A stretch of 64,000 bases of DNA from JADJPO01 sp963724535 (GTDB lineage Bacteria > Actinomycetota > Actinomycetes > Actinomycetales > Kineosporiaceae), in the NCBI GenBank assembly GCA_963724535.1, contig CAVRVD010000017.1:124001-188000 (forward strand), in the 5' to 3' direction. The notes beneath the pieces are model-generated. The model did not search any database. It saw only the letters and a program-made list of their open reading frames with translations, and was not told the DNA's origin. The position numbers were made by a program, and so were the translations under genes. Positions 1-9,670 of this stretch are shown one piece after another. Numbering within the stretch: the stretch's first letter is position 1; every line of letters begins with the position of its first letter.

Positions 1-3000
1 GCGAAGGGCCGCAGCACGACCACGCCGGCGTCCAGCTGCGCCGGGCCGACGGCGACGTCGAGTGCGGCCAGGCCGGCGCCGTCCACCTCGGTCGAGGCGA
101 CCAGCTGATCGATGCCGGGCAGGCCGGTGCCGGTCACTGTGACCCGCACCGCCGCCGTCCCGGGCGTCCAGCGGACGACGACGTGCCGGGCCCCCGGGCC
201 GAGGGTGAGGACGAGGGCGCCGCCGGTGGCGGCGACGCTGCGGCTGGCCGCGCCGCCGAGCAGCGGGTCGAGCGCCTGGACGAGCAGGTCGAGGCCGGCG
301 CCGACCAGCGCCGCCGTCCGGGCGGCAAGCGCCCCGGCCGGGTCGGTGCCGAACGCCGACAGCGCGTCGGCATCGAAGGCGAGCGGCGCCCCGGTCCGCA
401 GCCCGAGGGCGTCGCCGACCCGGACGAGGAGCCGGCCAGCCAGCTCCTGCGGAGTGGTCGGTGCACCCGGGGGGTCGTGCTGGGCGAGCGCGTCGAGCAG
501 GTGCGGCAGGGCATGGACGGCGGCGCCGACCGCGGCGTCCGCGACCGCCCCGCCCAGGCCTGGTCCGGCGGGCAGGATCGGGATGGCGACGCCGCCGTCT
601 GGCAGCAGGTCGAGCGTGACCCGAACGGCACCTGACCCGCCGGTCACGCCGAGCGCCACGCTGCCGGTCCCGGCCAGCGTGCCGGTGACGGCGATGTCCG
701 GCTGTACGGCGACGCCGCCGGTCGTTGCGGCCGTCAGGCCGAATCGTCCACCGAGGACCAGGCGTTCGGCTCCGACCGCGCCGGTGAAGGCGCTGGCGTC
801 GACGTCGACCGCCAGGCGCAGGGTGCCCGCGTCGTTCGTCGCGATGACCGCAACGCCGGCGGCGACGTCGAGCCGTCCGGGCCCGCCGGTCACGCCGAGC
901 AGGTCGCGGACGGCGTCCAGCGCCGGGGGCAGGACCGCGGCCAGCCCGGCCGGACCGCTTGCCGCGGGCAGCCCACGCAGCCAGGCCGCCGGGTCGGACA
1001 CCAGCCCGACCGGCAGCCGTAGCCGGCGCAGCGGGACCTCCTCCGGCGCCAGCTCGGGGTCGACGGGCAGGGCGTCGGTGAGCAGGCCGAGGACGTCCAG
1101 CAGGACCTCGAGCGCCGCGCCCGCGGCCGGGGCGGCATCGGCAAGCGCCCGCCGCAGCACGTCGAGCAGAGTGCGGGCCAGGGCTGCGGGCGCGAGGTCG
1201 GCGAGCAGGCGGCCGATCGCCGCCGGGTCGGCGCCGGGCCACAGCGGCACGTCGGCGACCGTGGCCGGGCTGCCCGGGCGGGCCACGCGCAGGCGGGCGG
1301 TCAGCGCCTCCTCGGCCGCCGGGGTGAGGTCGAGCAGCAGGGCGAGCGCGGGCACCGGGACGCCCGGCAGGCCCGCCGGTCCGGGCGGGTCGGGCAGGTC
1401 CGCACCGAGGCGCAGCGACAGGCTCGGCTCGCCGGCGGCGAGAGCGGCCGAGGTCGCCCAGCCGACGGCGCCCGTGCCGGCGGCGGTGATGGTCGCGGAG
1501 CGGGCGGCGAGGTCGACGGTGGCACTCGCGGTGACTGCCCCGGACGTCTGCGTCCACGTCACGCCGTCCGCGGCCGTGGCGGCGTCGCGCAGGTCGCCGG
1601 CCAGGGCCCGTAGGGCCGCCGCCAGGGCCGAGCGCCGCAGGGTGTCGGCGGCGACGGCGGCCACGGTGCCGGCCGGGTCGAGGAGAACCCGGTCGAGGGT
1701 CACCGCGTCCAGCCCGCCGTCGTTGCCGACCAGCCCGATTGCGGTCATCGCGTCGAGCAGCCCGGCGAGCACCGGGTCGGCGTCCGCCGCGGTGGTCAAC
1801 CGGGCGACGGTGGCGCCGAGCAGCGCCCGCACCTCGGGCAGCGCCGGCGTGGCGTCGCCCGGCGCGACAGGTCCGGCCGCCAACGTCCAGCGCGCGCGCC
1901 GCACCCCCAGCGCGAGCGCGTCGTGCAGGTCGATCCGCGCGGTGGCGGCCGCGCCGCCCAGGGGCAGGTCGATGCGGGCGGTGAGCCGGCGCAGCCCGAG
2001 CGGCCGGTCACTGCCCGGGGTGCGGCCCGGGTCGGGACCGCCGAGCAGCCAGGCGCCGTCCGCGCCGCCGAGGGTGAACCGGACGACGACCGCGGGACCG
2101 GCCGGGGACGCGCCGTCCGGTGCCCCGGCGGCCCCGGCGAGGTCCAGGTCGAGGGTGAGGCCAGCGGTCAGGCCGGCTCGGGCGACCGGCGGCAGCAGCG
2201 GCCAGCGGGCACCGAACCGGGTCAGCGTGGGCGCCGCGAACGGGCTCTCCGCGCGGGCCCAGGCGCGCTCGACCAGCCCGGTGACCACGGACGCGGTGAT
2301 CGCCCGGCGCACACTCTCCTCACCGAGGGCACCGACGCAGGCGTGCACGATGACCCCGGCGACGGGGGTCGGCGCCAGCGGGAGACGCAGCTCGGCCAGC
2401 GGGTCGCCGAGGGTGTCCAGGTGCTGCCAGACCCCGAGGACCCGCCGGGCGAGGGCGAGGTCCTCGTCGTCGGGCTCGTCCTCGGTCAGCGGGGGTAGCA
2501 GGGCGGCGAGCAGGCGCAACGCGTCGGCGCCGGGGAGCCGGTCCAGGGTGTCCACGGTGAGCGTCGTCCACGCGGTCGCGACCGTGACCACGGCGTCGAT
2601 GCCGACCCCCTCGGCGGCGAGGGTGGACGCGGCGCGGACCGCCGGGTGCCCGGCCCCGCCGTGGGCGAGGACGAGCAGCGGCCCGGCGGCGGCGAGCGGA
2701 CGCAGCACGGCAGCGAGCCGGCCGGCCTGGCCGAGCACGCCGTCCGGGTCGACGGCGCCGGAACCGGTGACCCGGCACGCTGCGCGTCCGCCGAGCCGCA
2801 CCGCCCAGGAACCGGTCGGGTCGGCCGGCAGGGTGAGGCGGAAGGCCTCGGCGGGCAGGCCGGCGGCGGTCAGGTCGACGGCGTGATCGTCGGCCACCAC
2901 GGGTAGGACATCTGCATCGCCGGTCACGTCACCCGACGGGTCGACGGCGACGTGGACGACGGTGGCCGGCAGCTGCCCGACCACCGACGTGAGGTCGAGG

Positions 3001-5750
3001 TCGGCCAGCGCCATGGTGTGGTCGGCGTCGCTGAGCCGATGCGCGACGACCCCGGCCGGCAGGTCGGCCTCGACCAGCCCGACGAGCCCGTCGGTCCCGG
3101 TCCAGCGGACGACGAGCTCCTCCAGGCCGGTGACCAGGTCGCCACGGCCGGCGAGCAGGTCGGCCAGCACGTCGTCCTGCTCGGACTGCGCGGCCAGCCC
3201 GGCGACGAGGGTGGCACTGGCCAACGGCGTGTCGCCGGGCTGCCAGCCGTACAGCGGCGAGGCGTAGGGCACTAACGTCGGGTCCGGCCCGTCCGGACCG
3301 ATCCAGGCCAGGAGCGAGGGGACGGCGTCGCCCACCGCCTCCAGCACGGTGCCGAGCAGCGGCAGCCGCCACGGGTTCGCCGCCGCCCCGGCGCCGACCC
3401 GGCCGGCAAGCGGGCTGAGCAGGCGGGCCAGCAGGTCGAGCAACCCGCGCAGCGAGGACGTGTCCGAGCCGACGTCGAGCAGGACGCGCAGGTAGGTCTC
3501 GAGCTCGGCCGCGGGGTCGTTCGCCAGACCGGCCAGCGACAGGCGGGGTCCGGTCGGCAGCGGGCTGCCGCCGGCGGAGGTCCCGGCGTTCGGGCTCCAC
3601 CCGAGCATGCGGACGGCGTCGGCGACCCAACCCGGTCCGTCGCCGACCTGGACCGTCGGGTCGGTGGCGACCAACGCCTCGGCGGCCGCTCCGACCAGGG
3701 TCTGCATGGCCGCCCAGCCCACATCGTCGAGGGTCAGCCGGCCGTCCGCTCCGACGACCGGCACCGGGAGGTCGAGCAGGCTGCCGTTGCCCAGGACGAG
3801 CCGGGCACCGACCGCGACCGGACGCACCCGGGCCCCGGCGCCGGCGGACCAGCCGACGCCCAGCCCGAGCTCGTCGGCCAGGAGCGCGGTCGGCGGGCTG
3901 CCGACGGAGACGGGCCCGCCGCCGGCCCCGGTCAGCACGACCCGCCCGCCGGCGATGGGCAGGAACGCGGCGTGCGGCGCCGAGGCGGCGCCGAGGCCCA
4001 GCTCGACGATCGTGGCCTCGGCCACCGCGGTCACGGCGAGCCCGGAGGAGACCAGGTCGGTCGGCCCGACGACGGCCGCCACGGCCAGGCTGAGCACGTC
4101 GTCGACGGCCCACGCGGCCAGGGACACCCCATCGGTGACCGGCACCCGCCACGGGTCATCGACGGTGCCGCCGCCGGTGACCGGCAGGGCCTGCGCGGCG
4201 GTGTCGGCGACGAGGTCACGCAGCGCCTCGAGCACCGTCCGGACGTCGTCGGCCGCGCCGGCGAGCAGGGTCCGCCAGCGCTCGGCCACTGCGCCCAGCG
4301 GGTCGGTGAGCAGCCGCGCGGGGTCGACGGTCGGCAGGGCCAGGGCCGCGGGACGGGGGATGCCGAGCACCAGAGCGACGCCGTCGCCGGCCGCGCCGAG
4401 ACCGTCGAGCAACGACGCGACGGCGTCGGTGACGACCTGCCCGACGGCCGCGGCGAGGGCGTCCGGCGAGGTGAGGTCGAGCACATCGAGGTGGGTCTCG
4501 CCGACGTCGGCGTCGTGGGCCTCGACGACGAGCACGGGACGGCGGGAGGTATCCAGGGCGAGCCCGACCCGCAGCTCGCGCACGCCGACCCGGTCCAGGC
4601 CGGTGCCACTCGGGGTGAGCAACGCCGACCCGCCGGTGCCGGACAGGCGCGCCGTCAGCGACAGCCGGGGCACGGCGAGCGCGCTGCCGCTGCCGAGGTC
4701 GAGCCGCACCGGGTCGACGTCCAGGGCCAGCCGCACCCCACCGGCACCGGCGACGTCGAGGGTCACCGTCGGGGTGAGGGTGGGCAGTGCTCCGGCCCCG
4801 GGTGCGGTCGCGACGCCGAGGCGCAGTGTCGCGGGCGGCAGGCTGACCTCGACGCGAGCGGCCGCGCCGGTCCCGACGACCGAGCCGCCGGTGAGGGTGG
4901 CCAGCCCGCCCAGCCATGTCGTCCGGGCGGTGCCGTCGCCGAGCAGTGCGGCCAGCCAGTCGACGAGGGCAGGTGCGCCGCGGGCGAGCAGGTCCTCGAG
5001 CGGGAAGTCCGGGACGGCGTCCTGCGCCAGTCCGAGCAGAGTGGCCAGGCCGCGCAGCGGCTCGGCCGGCGCCAGCGCGGCGGCCTGCGCGCGCACGAGC
5101 CCGAGCACCAGGGCGACCAGGGCGTCGTCCAGGTCGTCGAGGCCCTGGGCGCTGACGGTGACGTCGGTGGCGGCGGTGGCACCGGGCAGACGCAGCCCGC
5201 GGAGCACGAGGCCGAACCGGGGCTCGTCGCCGGCCCGGGTGGGTACGCCCACGTCGAGCGCGGCGGCGGCCAGGGCGACGTTGGCGCTGCTCGTGCCGGA
5301 CGGGAAGGTCAGGTCCAGCGCGAGGTCGACGAGGGCACCGGGCGTGCCGGGCACGACAGTGACCCGCCCGCCCGCGACCGGCTGCGCGAACAGCGGGACG
5401 ACGGCCTCAACGTCGCAGCCCACGCCGGACGCGCTGATCATCGACACCCGGGCGCCGGCGCCGATCGTGACCCGGTCGGTGCTCGCCTCGATCACGGCGT
5501 AGGCACTGAACCGGCCGTCCTCCACGGTGACCAGGGGCAGCCACTGGCGGCCGCGGGAGTCGGTGGCGGCCCGTTCCCCGCCGAGGACGTCGTCGAGGAA
5601 GGAGACGAGGGCCTCACGCTGACGCGGCTCGCGCAGGACCGCGGACAGGTGGTCGCCGGGGCGCGCGAACCAGTCCGGGGTCAGGTCGCCGCCGTCGACC
5701 AGCCCAAGCGCCGTGGCCAGGCCGGTGAGGTCGCCGAGGTCGACGCTCAC
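1..5750 (-). CDS. Giant protein of unknown function, C-terminus beyond window
   Basis: One reading frame stays open from a GTG at 5750 to the left edge, about 1,916 codons with no stop seen. The GTG overlaps the stop of the upstream 242-aa gene by 4 nt, so the two are translationally coupled. The product is rich in Ala, Leu, Val, Gly and Asp and has very few Cys. It alternates beta-like stretches (such as VRLALDVDPVRLDLGSGSAL) with helical leucine-rich stretches, and I saw no signal peptide. Near residues 1020-1060 the segment LVLAHGGAGHPAVRAA followed by VVTVATAW resembles the nucleophile elbow and following strand of lipase/PGAP1-like alpha/beta hydrolases, but Gly stands where Ser should be. 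I do not recognise the family. A structural, scaffold or effector role is possible but unproven. That the frame codes is well supported; the function is not. Confidence 0.75.
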   Translation of the reverse strand, partial: MSVDLGDLTGLATALGLVDGGDLTPDWFARPGDHLSAVLREPRQREALVSFLDDVLGGERAATDSRGRQWLPLVTVEDGRFSAYAVIEASTDRVTIGAGARVSMISASGVGCDVEAVVPLFAQPVAGGRVTVVPGTPGALVDLALDLTFPSGTSSANVALAAAALDVGVPTRAGDEPRFGLVLRGLRLPGATAATDVTVSAQGLDDLDDALVALVLGLVRAQAAALAPAEPLRGLATLLGLAQDAVPDFPLEDLLARGAPALVDWLAALLGDGTARTTWLGGLATLTGGSVVGTGAAARVEVSLPPATLRLGVATAPGAGALPTLTPTVTLDVAGAGGVRLALDVDPVRLDLGSGSALAVPRLSLTARLSGTGGSALLTPSGTGLDRVGVRELRVGLALDTSRRPVLVVEAHDADVGETHLDVLDLTSPDALAAAVGQVVTDAVASLLDGLGAAGDGVALVLGIPRPAALALPTVDPARLLTDPLGAVAERWRTLLAGAADDVRTVLEALRDLVADTAAQALPVTGGGTVDDPWRVPVTDGVSLAAWAVDDVLSLAVAAVVGPTDLVSSGLAVTAVAEATIVELGLGAASAPHAAFLPIAGGRVVLTGAGGGPVSVGSPPTALLADELGLGVGWSAGAGARVRPVAVGARLVLGNGSLLDLPVPVVGADGRLTLDDVGWAAMQTLVGAAAEALVATDPTVQVGDGPGWVADAVRMLGWSPNAGTSAGGSPLPTGPRLSLAGLANDPAAELETYLRVLLDVGSDTSSLRGLLDLLARLLSPLAGRVGAGAAANPWRLPLLGTVLEAVGDAVPSLLAWIGPDGPDPTLVPYASPLYGWQPGDTPLASATLVAGLAAQSEQDDVLADLLAGRGDLVTGLEELVVRWTGTDGLVGLVEADLPAGVVAHRLSDADHTMALADLDLTSVVGQLPATVVHVAVDPSGDVTGDADVLPVVADDHAVDLTAAGLPAEAFRLTLPADPTGSWAVRLGGRAACRVTGSGAVDPDGVLGQAGRLAAVLRPLAAAGPLLVLAHGGAGHPAVRAASTLAAEGVGIDAVVTVATAWTTLTVDTLDRLPGADALRLLAALLPPLTEDEPDDEDLALARRVLGVWQHLDTLGDPLAELRLPLAPTPVAGVIVHACVGALGEESVRRAITASVVTGLVERAWARAESPFAAPTLTRFGARWPLLPPVARAGLTAGLTLDLDLAGAAGAPDGASPAGPAVVVRFTLGGADGAWLLGGPDPGRTPGSDRPLGLRRLTARIDLPLGGAAATARIDLHDALALGVRRARWTLAAGPVAPGDATPALPEVRALLGATVARLTTAADADPVLAGLLDAMTAIGLVGNDGGLDAVTLDRVLLDPAGTVAAVAADTLRRSALAAALRALAGDLRDAATAADGVTWTQTSGAVTASATVDLAARSATITAAGTGAVGWATSAALAAGEPSLSLRLGADLPDPPGPAGLPGVPVPALALLLDLTPAAEEALTARLRVARPGSPATVADVPLWPGADPAAIGRLLADLAPAALARTLLDVLRRALADAAPAAGAALEVLLDVLGLLTDALPVDPELAPEEVPLRRLRLPVGLVSDPAAWLRGLPAASGPAGLAAVLPPALDAVRDLLGVTGGPGRLDVAAGVAVIATNDAGTLRLAVDVDASAFTGAVGAERLVLGGRFGLTAATTGGVAVQPDIAVTGTLAGTGSVALGVTGGSGAVRVTLDLLPDGGVAIPILPAGPGLGGAVADAAVGAAVHALPHLLDALAQHDPPGAPTTPQELAGRLLVRVGDALGLRTGAPLAFDADALSAFGTDPAGALAARTAALVGAGLDLLVQALDPLLGGAASRSVAATGGALVLTLGPGARHVVVRWTPGTAAVRVTVTGTGLPGIDQLVASTEVDGAGLAALDVAVGPAQLDAGVVVLRPF

Positions 5751-6475
5751 CGCGTCACGCTCCCGGCCAGGCGGTCGATCGGGTGTCTGGCCTGGGGCAG
5801 CACGGCCAGGCCGTTGCGCGCGGCGACGAGGGCGACGGGCACCAGGCCGGCACCATCGAGGTCGCGCCCGGCGTGGGTCGCGAGACCGCCGACGACGTCG
5901 ACGACGGCCTGCCAGGCGAACGCCGTGAGGGCCTCGCCCCAGCGCCGCACCACCACGGGCGGGCCGTCAGGGTGGCTCGGGGCCGCGGCGAACAGGCCGG
6001 TCGGCCGGTCCGCCGTGCCGACGACGAGGCTGACGGTGACGGTTCCGGCGCGGTCGGGGAGCTCCTCGCAGCGCACCGGCAGCGTCAGCCGGACCTCTCC
6101 ATCGGCGAGCACCACCCGGGCCCGGGCCACCTCGACGAGGAGGGCGTCGGCGCCCTCCTGCCACAGCACGCTCGCGGGCAGTCGGGCGTCCGGGGGCGGG
6201 ACCCTGCCGGTGGCCGCGGTCGCGGCGGCCTGGCGCAGCGCGGTGACGACGAGGGCGTCGACGCTCTTGGCCGGCACCGGGACGGCGTCCCCGACCGAGC
6301 CGGGTTCGAGGTCGAGCTCCGGGACCAGACCGGGGCACCGTTCGCGGAGCACCTTGAGCAGCTCCAGGCACTTGTCGTCGACCCGCGCGGAGGCACCGTC
6401 CGGGACGTCGACGCCGGCGAGCTCGCCGTCCAGCCGGGCCAGCGCCCGGTGGAAGGTGTTCTCGTCGTCCGCCAC
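5747..6475 (-). CDS. Hypothetical protein, 242 aa, coupled to the giant gene
   Basis: The GTG start at 6475 follows a GGGGGA ribosome-binding site, and the gene begins 15 nt after the 87-aa membrane gene ends. Its stop overlaps the GTG of the giant gene. The protein starts MADDENTFHRALARLDGELA. It has a short helical N-terminus, a central beta-rich part (VRLTLPVRCEEL and TVTVSLVVG) and a mixed C-terminus, with no membrane segment and no motif I recognise. Tight coupling suggests it acts with the giant protein as partner, adaptor or chaperone; that is inference from position only. Confidence 0.8.
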   Translation of the reverse strand: MADDENTFHRALARLDGELAGVDVPDGASARVDDKCLELLKVLRERCPGLVPELDLEPGSVGDAVPVPAKSVDALVVTALRQAAATAATGRVPPPDARLPASVLWQEGADALLVEVARARVVLADGEVRLTLPVRCEELPDRAGTVTVSLVVGTADRPTGLFAAAPSHPDGPPVVVRRWGEALTAFAWQAVVDVVGGLATHAGRDLDGAGLVPVALVAARNGLAVLPQARHPIDRLAGSVTR

Positions 6476-6490
6476 GGGAGATCCCCCGGC

Positions 6491-6754
6491 CTAGACGTCG
6501 GATGTCGGGACGGCGGGTCCGCGCAGCCGGCGAACCACCAGGACCGCGCCGGTCGCGCAGGCCGCCACGAGCGGGATGTCGACGAGCAGGAACTCCCAGC
6601 CGACCCGGTACTCGCCGCTGACCACCGTGGCGGCCGCCCCGAGCACGACTGCGGCCAGGGCGACCACCCAGGCGCGTCGCCGCGGGGCGAGCCACGCCGT
6701 GGCAGTGCCGACGAAGAGTCCTGCGGCGACCGGGAACAGCTCGTTCATCGACAT
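6491..6754 (-). CDS. Small membrane protein, 87 aa
   Basis: I chose the ATG at 6754 (protein starts MSMNELFPVAAGLF) because AGAGG precedes it at normal spacing; a second ATG lies two codons on. Three hydrophobic helices are visible, near residues 5-22, 28-45 and 52-72, with Arg-rich turns (APRRRAW and RRLRG) that set topology. It is the first gene of the three-gene minus-strand operon ending in the giant protein. No family recognised; it may anchor the system at the membrane, but nothing in the sequence proves this. Confidence 0.7.
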   Translation of the reverse strand: MSMNELFPVAAGLFVGTATAWLAPRRRAWVVALAAVVLGAAATVVSGEYRVGWEFLLVDIPLVAACATGAVLVVRRLRGPAVPTSDV

Positions 6755-7068
6755 CTGCCTCTGCTCGGGCCGCGCGCCTCGGGCCGAGGGGCGGCGGGGT
6801 TGAAGCACAGGAGGAGACACAACGGACTGAGGGTGCGAACGTGGCGACTGCCCGTTGATGTGACGGAGGCCACGAGTGGGCCAAACCAACACCCTTCCGG
6901 ACGTCAGTGTCAAACAGCGGGCGAGGGCCGCGGGCGGCCGTCACGGACTCCTGGAGGAGCGCGCTCGCGCCCCGCTGGCCGCCGCGCTGGACGCCCCGCC
7001 CGGCTGGGGGCGAAACCCCGGCCCGCACGCACCGGTGTCGAACGGCCTGGGCCTTGCGCGGGCTGCGG
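6755..7068. other. Intergenic region, 314 bp
   Basis: Between the 87-aa gene and the 160-aa gene, both on the minus strand. It holds the hairpin at 7002-7023 and should contain the promoter of the giant-gene operon. A minus-strand TTGACA lies at 6913-6908, but no TANNNT follows at 16-19 nt, so I do not call a promoter. Frames here look non-coding. Confidence 0.5.
7002..7023 (-). terminator. Hairpin terminator candidate
   Basis: Eight-base-pair GC-rich stem (one G-T pair) closing a six-base GCGAAA loop, 46-67 nt downstream of the stop of the 160-aa gene. There is no U-tract, as is usual for actinobacterial terminators. Confidence 0.5.
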
Positions 7069-7551
7069 TCAGATCGCCCCCGCCAGGGCGAAGCCGCCGA
7101 AGATCAGGACGACGTTGAGCGCAGCGACGAAGGCCCCGACGATCCCGGCCACCCGGGCCGCCCCGGTCAGCGGACGGGCGCCGCGGGTCAGCCCTGCGCA
7201 CCAGGCCGCGCAGGCGCCGAGGACGCCGGGTGCGCCGGACCAGAAGAACACCAGGGTGACCACCGAGAGGACGGCGAGCACGATCGCGCCGATCGCGGCG
7301 CGCTGCTCCGTCCGCGACAACGTGGCGGCGAGGACCAGCCCGAGCGCCAGCGCCGAGGTCCCGACGATCCCGATTCCGATCATCGACTCGACCGGGCCGT
7401 CGTTCTCGTACGGGTCGGTGTCGGTGAACACGATGATGCCGAAGAAGATCAGGATCGGCATCAGGACGCAGAGGACGTAGACAAGGCCCACAAGCACCGG
7501 TCCGCGGGGCAGGGTGACCGGACGCAGCTGGACGCTGGATGGAGCGGACAT
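7069..7551 (-). CDS. Four-helix membrane protein, 160 aa
   Basis: The ATG at 7551 (MSAPSSVQLRP) follows a strong AGGAGGT ribosome-binding site, so the longer upstream reading is rejected. Four hydrophobic helices are visible: residues about 18-42, 58-82, 88-108 and 135-158. A polar loop TDTDPYENDGP sits between helices 1 and 2. It stands alone on the minus strand, divergent from the kinase gene that starts 200 bp away. No family recognised; probably a DUF4064-like or other small integral membrane protein. Confidence 0.7.
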   Translation of the reverse strand: MSAPSSVQLRPVTLPRGPVLVGLVYVLCVLMPILIFFGIIVFTDTDPYENDGPVESMIGIGIVGTSALALGLVLAATLSRTEQRAAIGAIVLAVLSVVTLVFFWSGAPGVLGACAAWCAGLTRGARPLTGAARVAGIVGAFVAALNVVLIFGGFALAGAI

Positions 7552-7750
7552 GGTGACCTCCTGGGTCGCACGGACCGGGCCGTACCCGGCGGATTCCGCC
7601 AGCGTCAGGTCGGTCCCGTCCCACAGGCCAGTCCTTCTGCATCCCGCCTCGTCCTGCAGTGTCCCGGGATCCATCCCGGCAGTGTCCCTGCCTGTCCCGG
7701 CACTACGCCGATCTCTACCGGCCGAAGCCCGCTGGGCCCATGCTGGGCGG

Positions 7751-9670
7751 GTGAGCAGTCCATCGCCGGCACTTCCGGTCGCCGGCCCCGGTCTGTCCCG
7801 GTCGGTGCTGGTGGCCGCAGCCTGCTTCGTCCTCGGTGCGGGGGCCGCCGCGGCCGTGGTCGCCTACCCGCAGCAGCGCGCCGCGGTCGGCACCCTGTTG
7901 CTGCCCTGGCCGGTCTTCGGGGTCACGGCCGGAATCCTCTTCGACCAGAACCGGTTCACGGCGCTGGCCCGGGTGTTCGCCGCGCTATCGCTGGTGCCAG
8001 TGGGCGTCTTGGCGCTGGCCTGGTGGACTGCGGGGGCGGCGTCGCGGCCGGCTCTCGACATCCGTCCCGCGCTCGGCGCACTCGCCGGGCTGCTGGCGGT
8101 CGCCGTGCTGGCCGGAGTGCCCGGCGCGGCCCGTGCGGTGCAGCGGATCCCGGTGCTCGCCGGGGCGGGTCTCGTCGCTCTCACCGGGGCGGTGGCGCTG
8201 TTCGCCGCGACCAGAACCCAGCCCGAGACGACGGCTCTGTCCGCCGGTGGCTGGACTCTGGTCGCCGCGGGCTGCCTCGGGGTCTGGGTCGAGGTCGGCC
8301 GCGCCGCCCGAACTGACCCGCGGATGGCTCGGCGCCGCACGACCTGGCTGCTGGCCGCCGTCGTCGCGGCCTCGGTCACCGCCCTGGCCGGCTGGCTGCT
8401 GCTCCCGGACGACGCGGCCGGCTACGTCACCGCGGTCTGCTGTGCCCTCGTGGCGATCACGGTGACCCGGCTGTGCCTGCTGGAGGAGTTCCGCCCGCTG
8501 GACGAGCACCTGCTCGACGTCGTCCTCGTGCTGGGTGTGGTCCTGACCGCTGCCGGGGTCGGACTGCTGATCCGCCTCGGCGCGGCGTGGGCCGGGATGT
8601 CCTCGCCAGGGACCTCAGCCACGCTGGCCGCCATGCTGACCGCGGCAACGGCTACGCCGGCCGCGCTGTGGGTGCGTCGCTCGGTGTTGGCTCGCCGCTA
8701 CGGGGCCGGCGTGATCTCCCCGGCCGACGTCGCCGTCATCACCGCCGACCTCCGGGTGCAGGCCGATCCGCGTGGGCTGCTCGACAAGGCCGCGCGGATG
8801 GTCGCCTCGGCCAGCGGCTGCCGCGAGGCCAGGCTGGTCCTCGGCGAAGAGCTGCCCGAGGTCGGCGCGGACTGGGTGGTCCATCCGCTGGACGTCGGTG
8901 GGGAGCGGGTCGGAGCCCTCGCGGTGAGATCCGGTGGCACCGAGGGACCCGAGCCACGCCAGGAGGAGGTGGTCGCTCGACTGCTGCCCACGGTCGCGTT
9001 GGTGGCCCGGGCTGTCGCCCTCGCGGTCGAGGCCGAGCTGGCGCGGCGGGACGTCGCCCGCGAGCGCGACCTCGAGCGCCGCCGGATCCTGGCCGACCTG
9101 CACGACGGTCTCGGGCCCGTGCTGGCCGGGATGAGCATGCGGCTGCGAGCGGCGCTGCGTGCGGACGGCGCGGCGGCCGACCCGGCGCTGCTCACCGACC
9201 TCGCCGACGCACTGGCGGCCGGCCGAACCGACCTGCGCCGGATCGTCGCCGGGATCACGCCGTCCGCCCTGGACGGCGGCGACCTGGCCGCGGCGCTGGA
9301 GCGGCTGGTGGCCTCGTTCCGTGACCACAGCGACGGCGGTCCGGCGCTGACCCTCGACGTCGCGCTCGACGCCCGGGTCCCCGAGCCGCTCCAGGTCGCC
9401 GTCTACCGCTGCGTCGCCGAGGGCGTGACCAACGCCCTGCGCCACGCGAACCCCTCCGCGATCACGGTCCGAGTGGTGTCCCAGGATGGCCTGGTCACGG
9501 TGGACGTGGTCGACGACGGGGCCGGTGGCCGGATCGTGCCCGGCGTGGGTCTGTCGTCGTTGCGGGACCGGGCGGGCAACCTGGGCGGTCGACTCCAGGT
9601 GTCACCGGCCGAGCCGACCGGAACCCTGGTGCGGCTGGAACTGCCGCGAGCGGAAGAAGTTCCGGCGTGA
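7751..9670 (+). CDS. NarL-family sensor histidine kinase
   Basis: A 639-aa membrane kinase that should autophosphorylate on His and pass phosphate to the regulator encoded next. About ten hydrophobic helices fill residues 15-320, followed by a linker. The HisKA_3 dimerisation box RRILADLHDGLGP has the phospho-acceptor His near residue 451. The ATPase part has an N-box (EGVTNALRHAN, about 557-567) and a G-box (VVDDGAGG). I chose the GTG at 7751 because the upstream sequence looks non-coding; no good Shine-Dalgarno is visible, so the start is uncertain. Its stop overlaps the next GTG. The signal sensed is unknown; the N-terminal membrane block is not a known sensor domain to me. Confidence 0.9.
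   Translation: MSSPSPALPVAGPGLSRSVLVAAACFVLGAGAAAAVVAYPQQRAAVGTLLLPWPVFGVTAGILFDQNRFTALARVFAALSLVPVGVLALAWWTAGAASRPALDIRPALGALAGLLAVAVLAGVPGAARAVQRIPVLAGAGLVALTGAVALFAATRTQPETTALSAGGWTLVAAGCLGVWVEVGRAARTDPRMARRRTTWLLAAVVAASVTALAGWLLLPDDAAGYVTAVCCALVAITVTRLCLLEEFRPLDEHLLDVVLVLGVVLTAAGVGLLIRLGAAWAGMSSPGTSATLAAMLTAATATPAALWVRRSVLARRYGAGVISPADVAVITADLRVQADPRGLLDKAARMVASASGCREARLVLGEELPEVGADWVVHPLDVGGERVGALAVRSGGTEGPEPRQEEVVARLLPTVALVARAVALAVEAELARRDVARERDLERRRILADLHDGLGPVLAGMSMRLRAALRADGAAADPALLTDLADALAAGRTDLRRIVAGITPSALDGGDLAAALERLVASFRDHSDGGPALTLDVALDARVPEPLQVAVYRCVAEGVTNALRHANPSAITVRVVSQDGLVTVDVVDDGAGGRIVPGVGLSSLRDRAGNLGGRLQVSPAEPTGTLVRLELPRAEEVPA

Noticed and set aside
112..5502. Long plus-strand open frames opposite the giant gene
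   Set aside because: They are Arg/Pro/Ser/Thr-rich antisense readings of GC-rich codons; the minus frame alone looks like protein and is longer.
6885..6913. Minus-strand TTGACA as a promoter for the giant-gene operon
   Set aside because: No TANNNT at 16-19 nt downstream.
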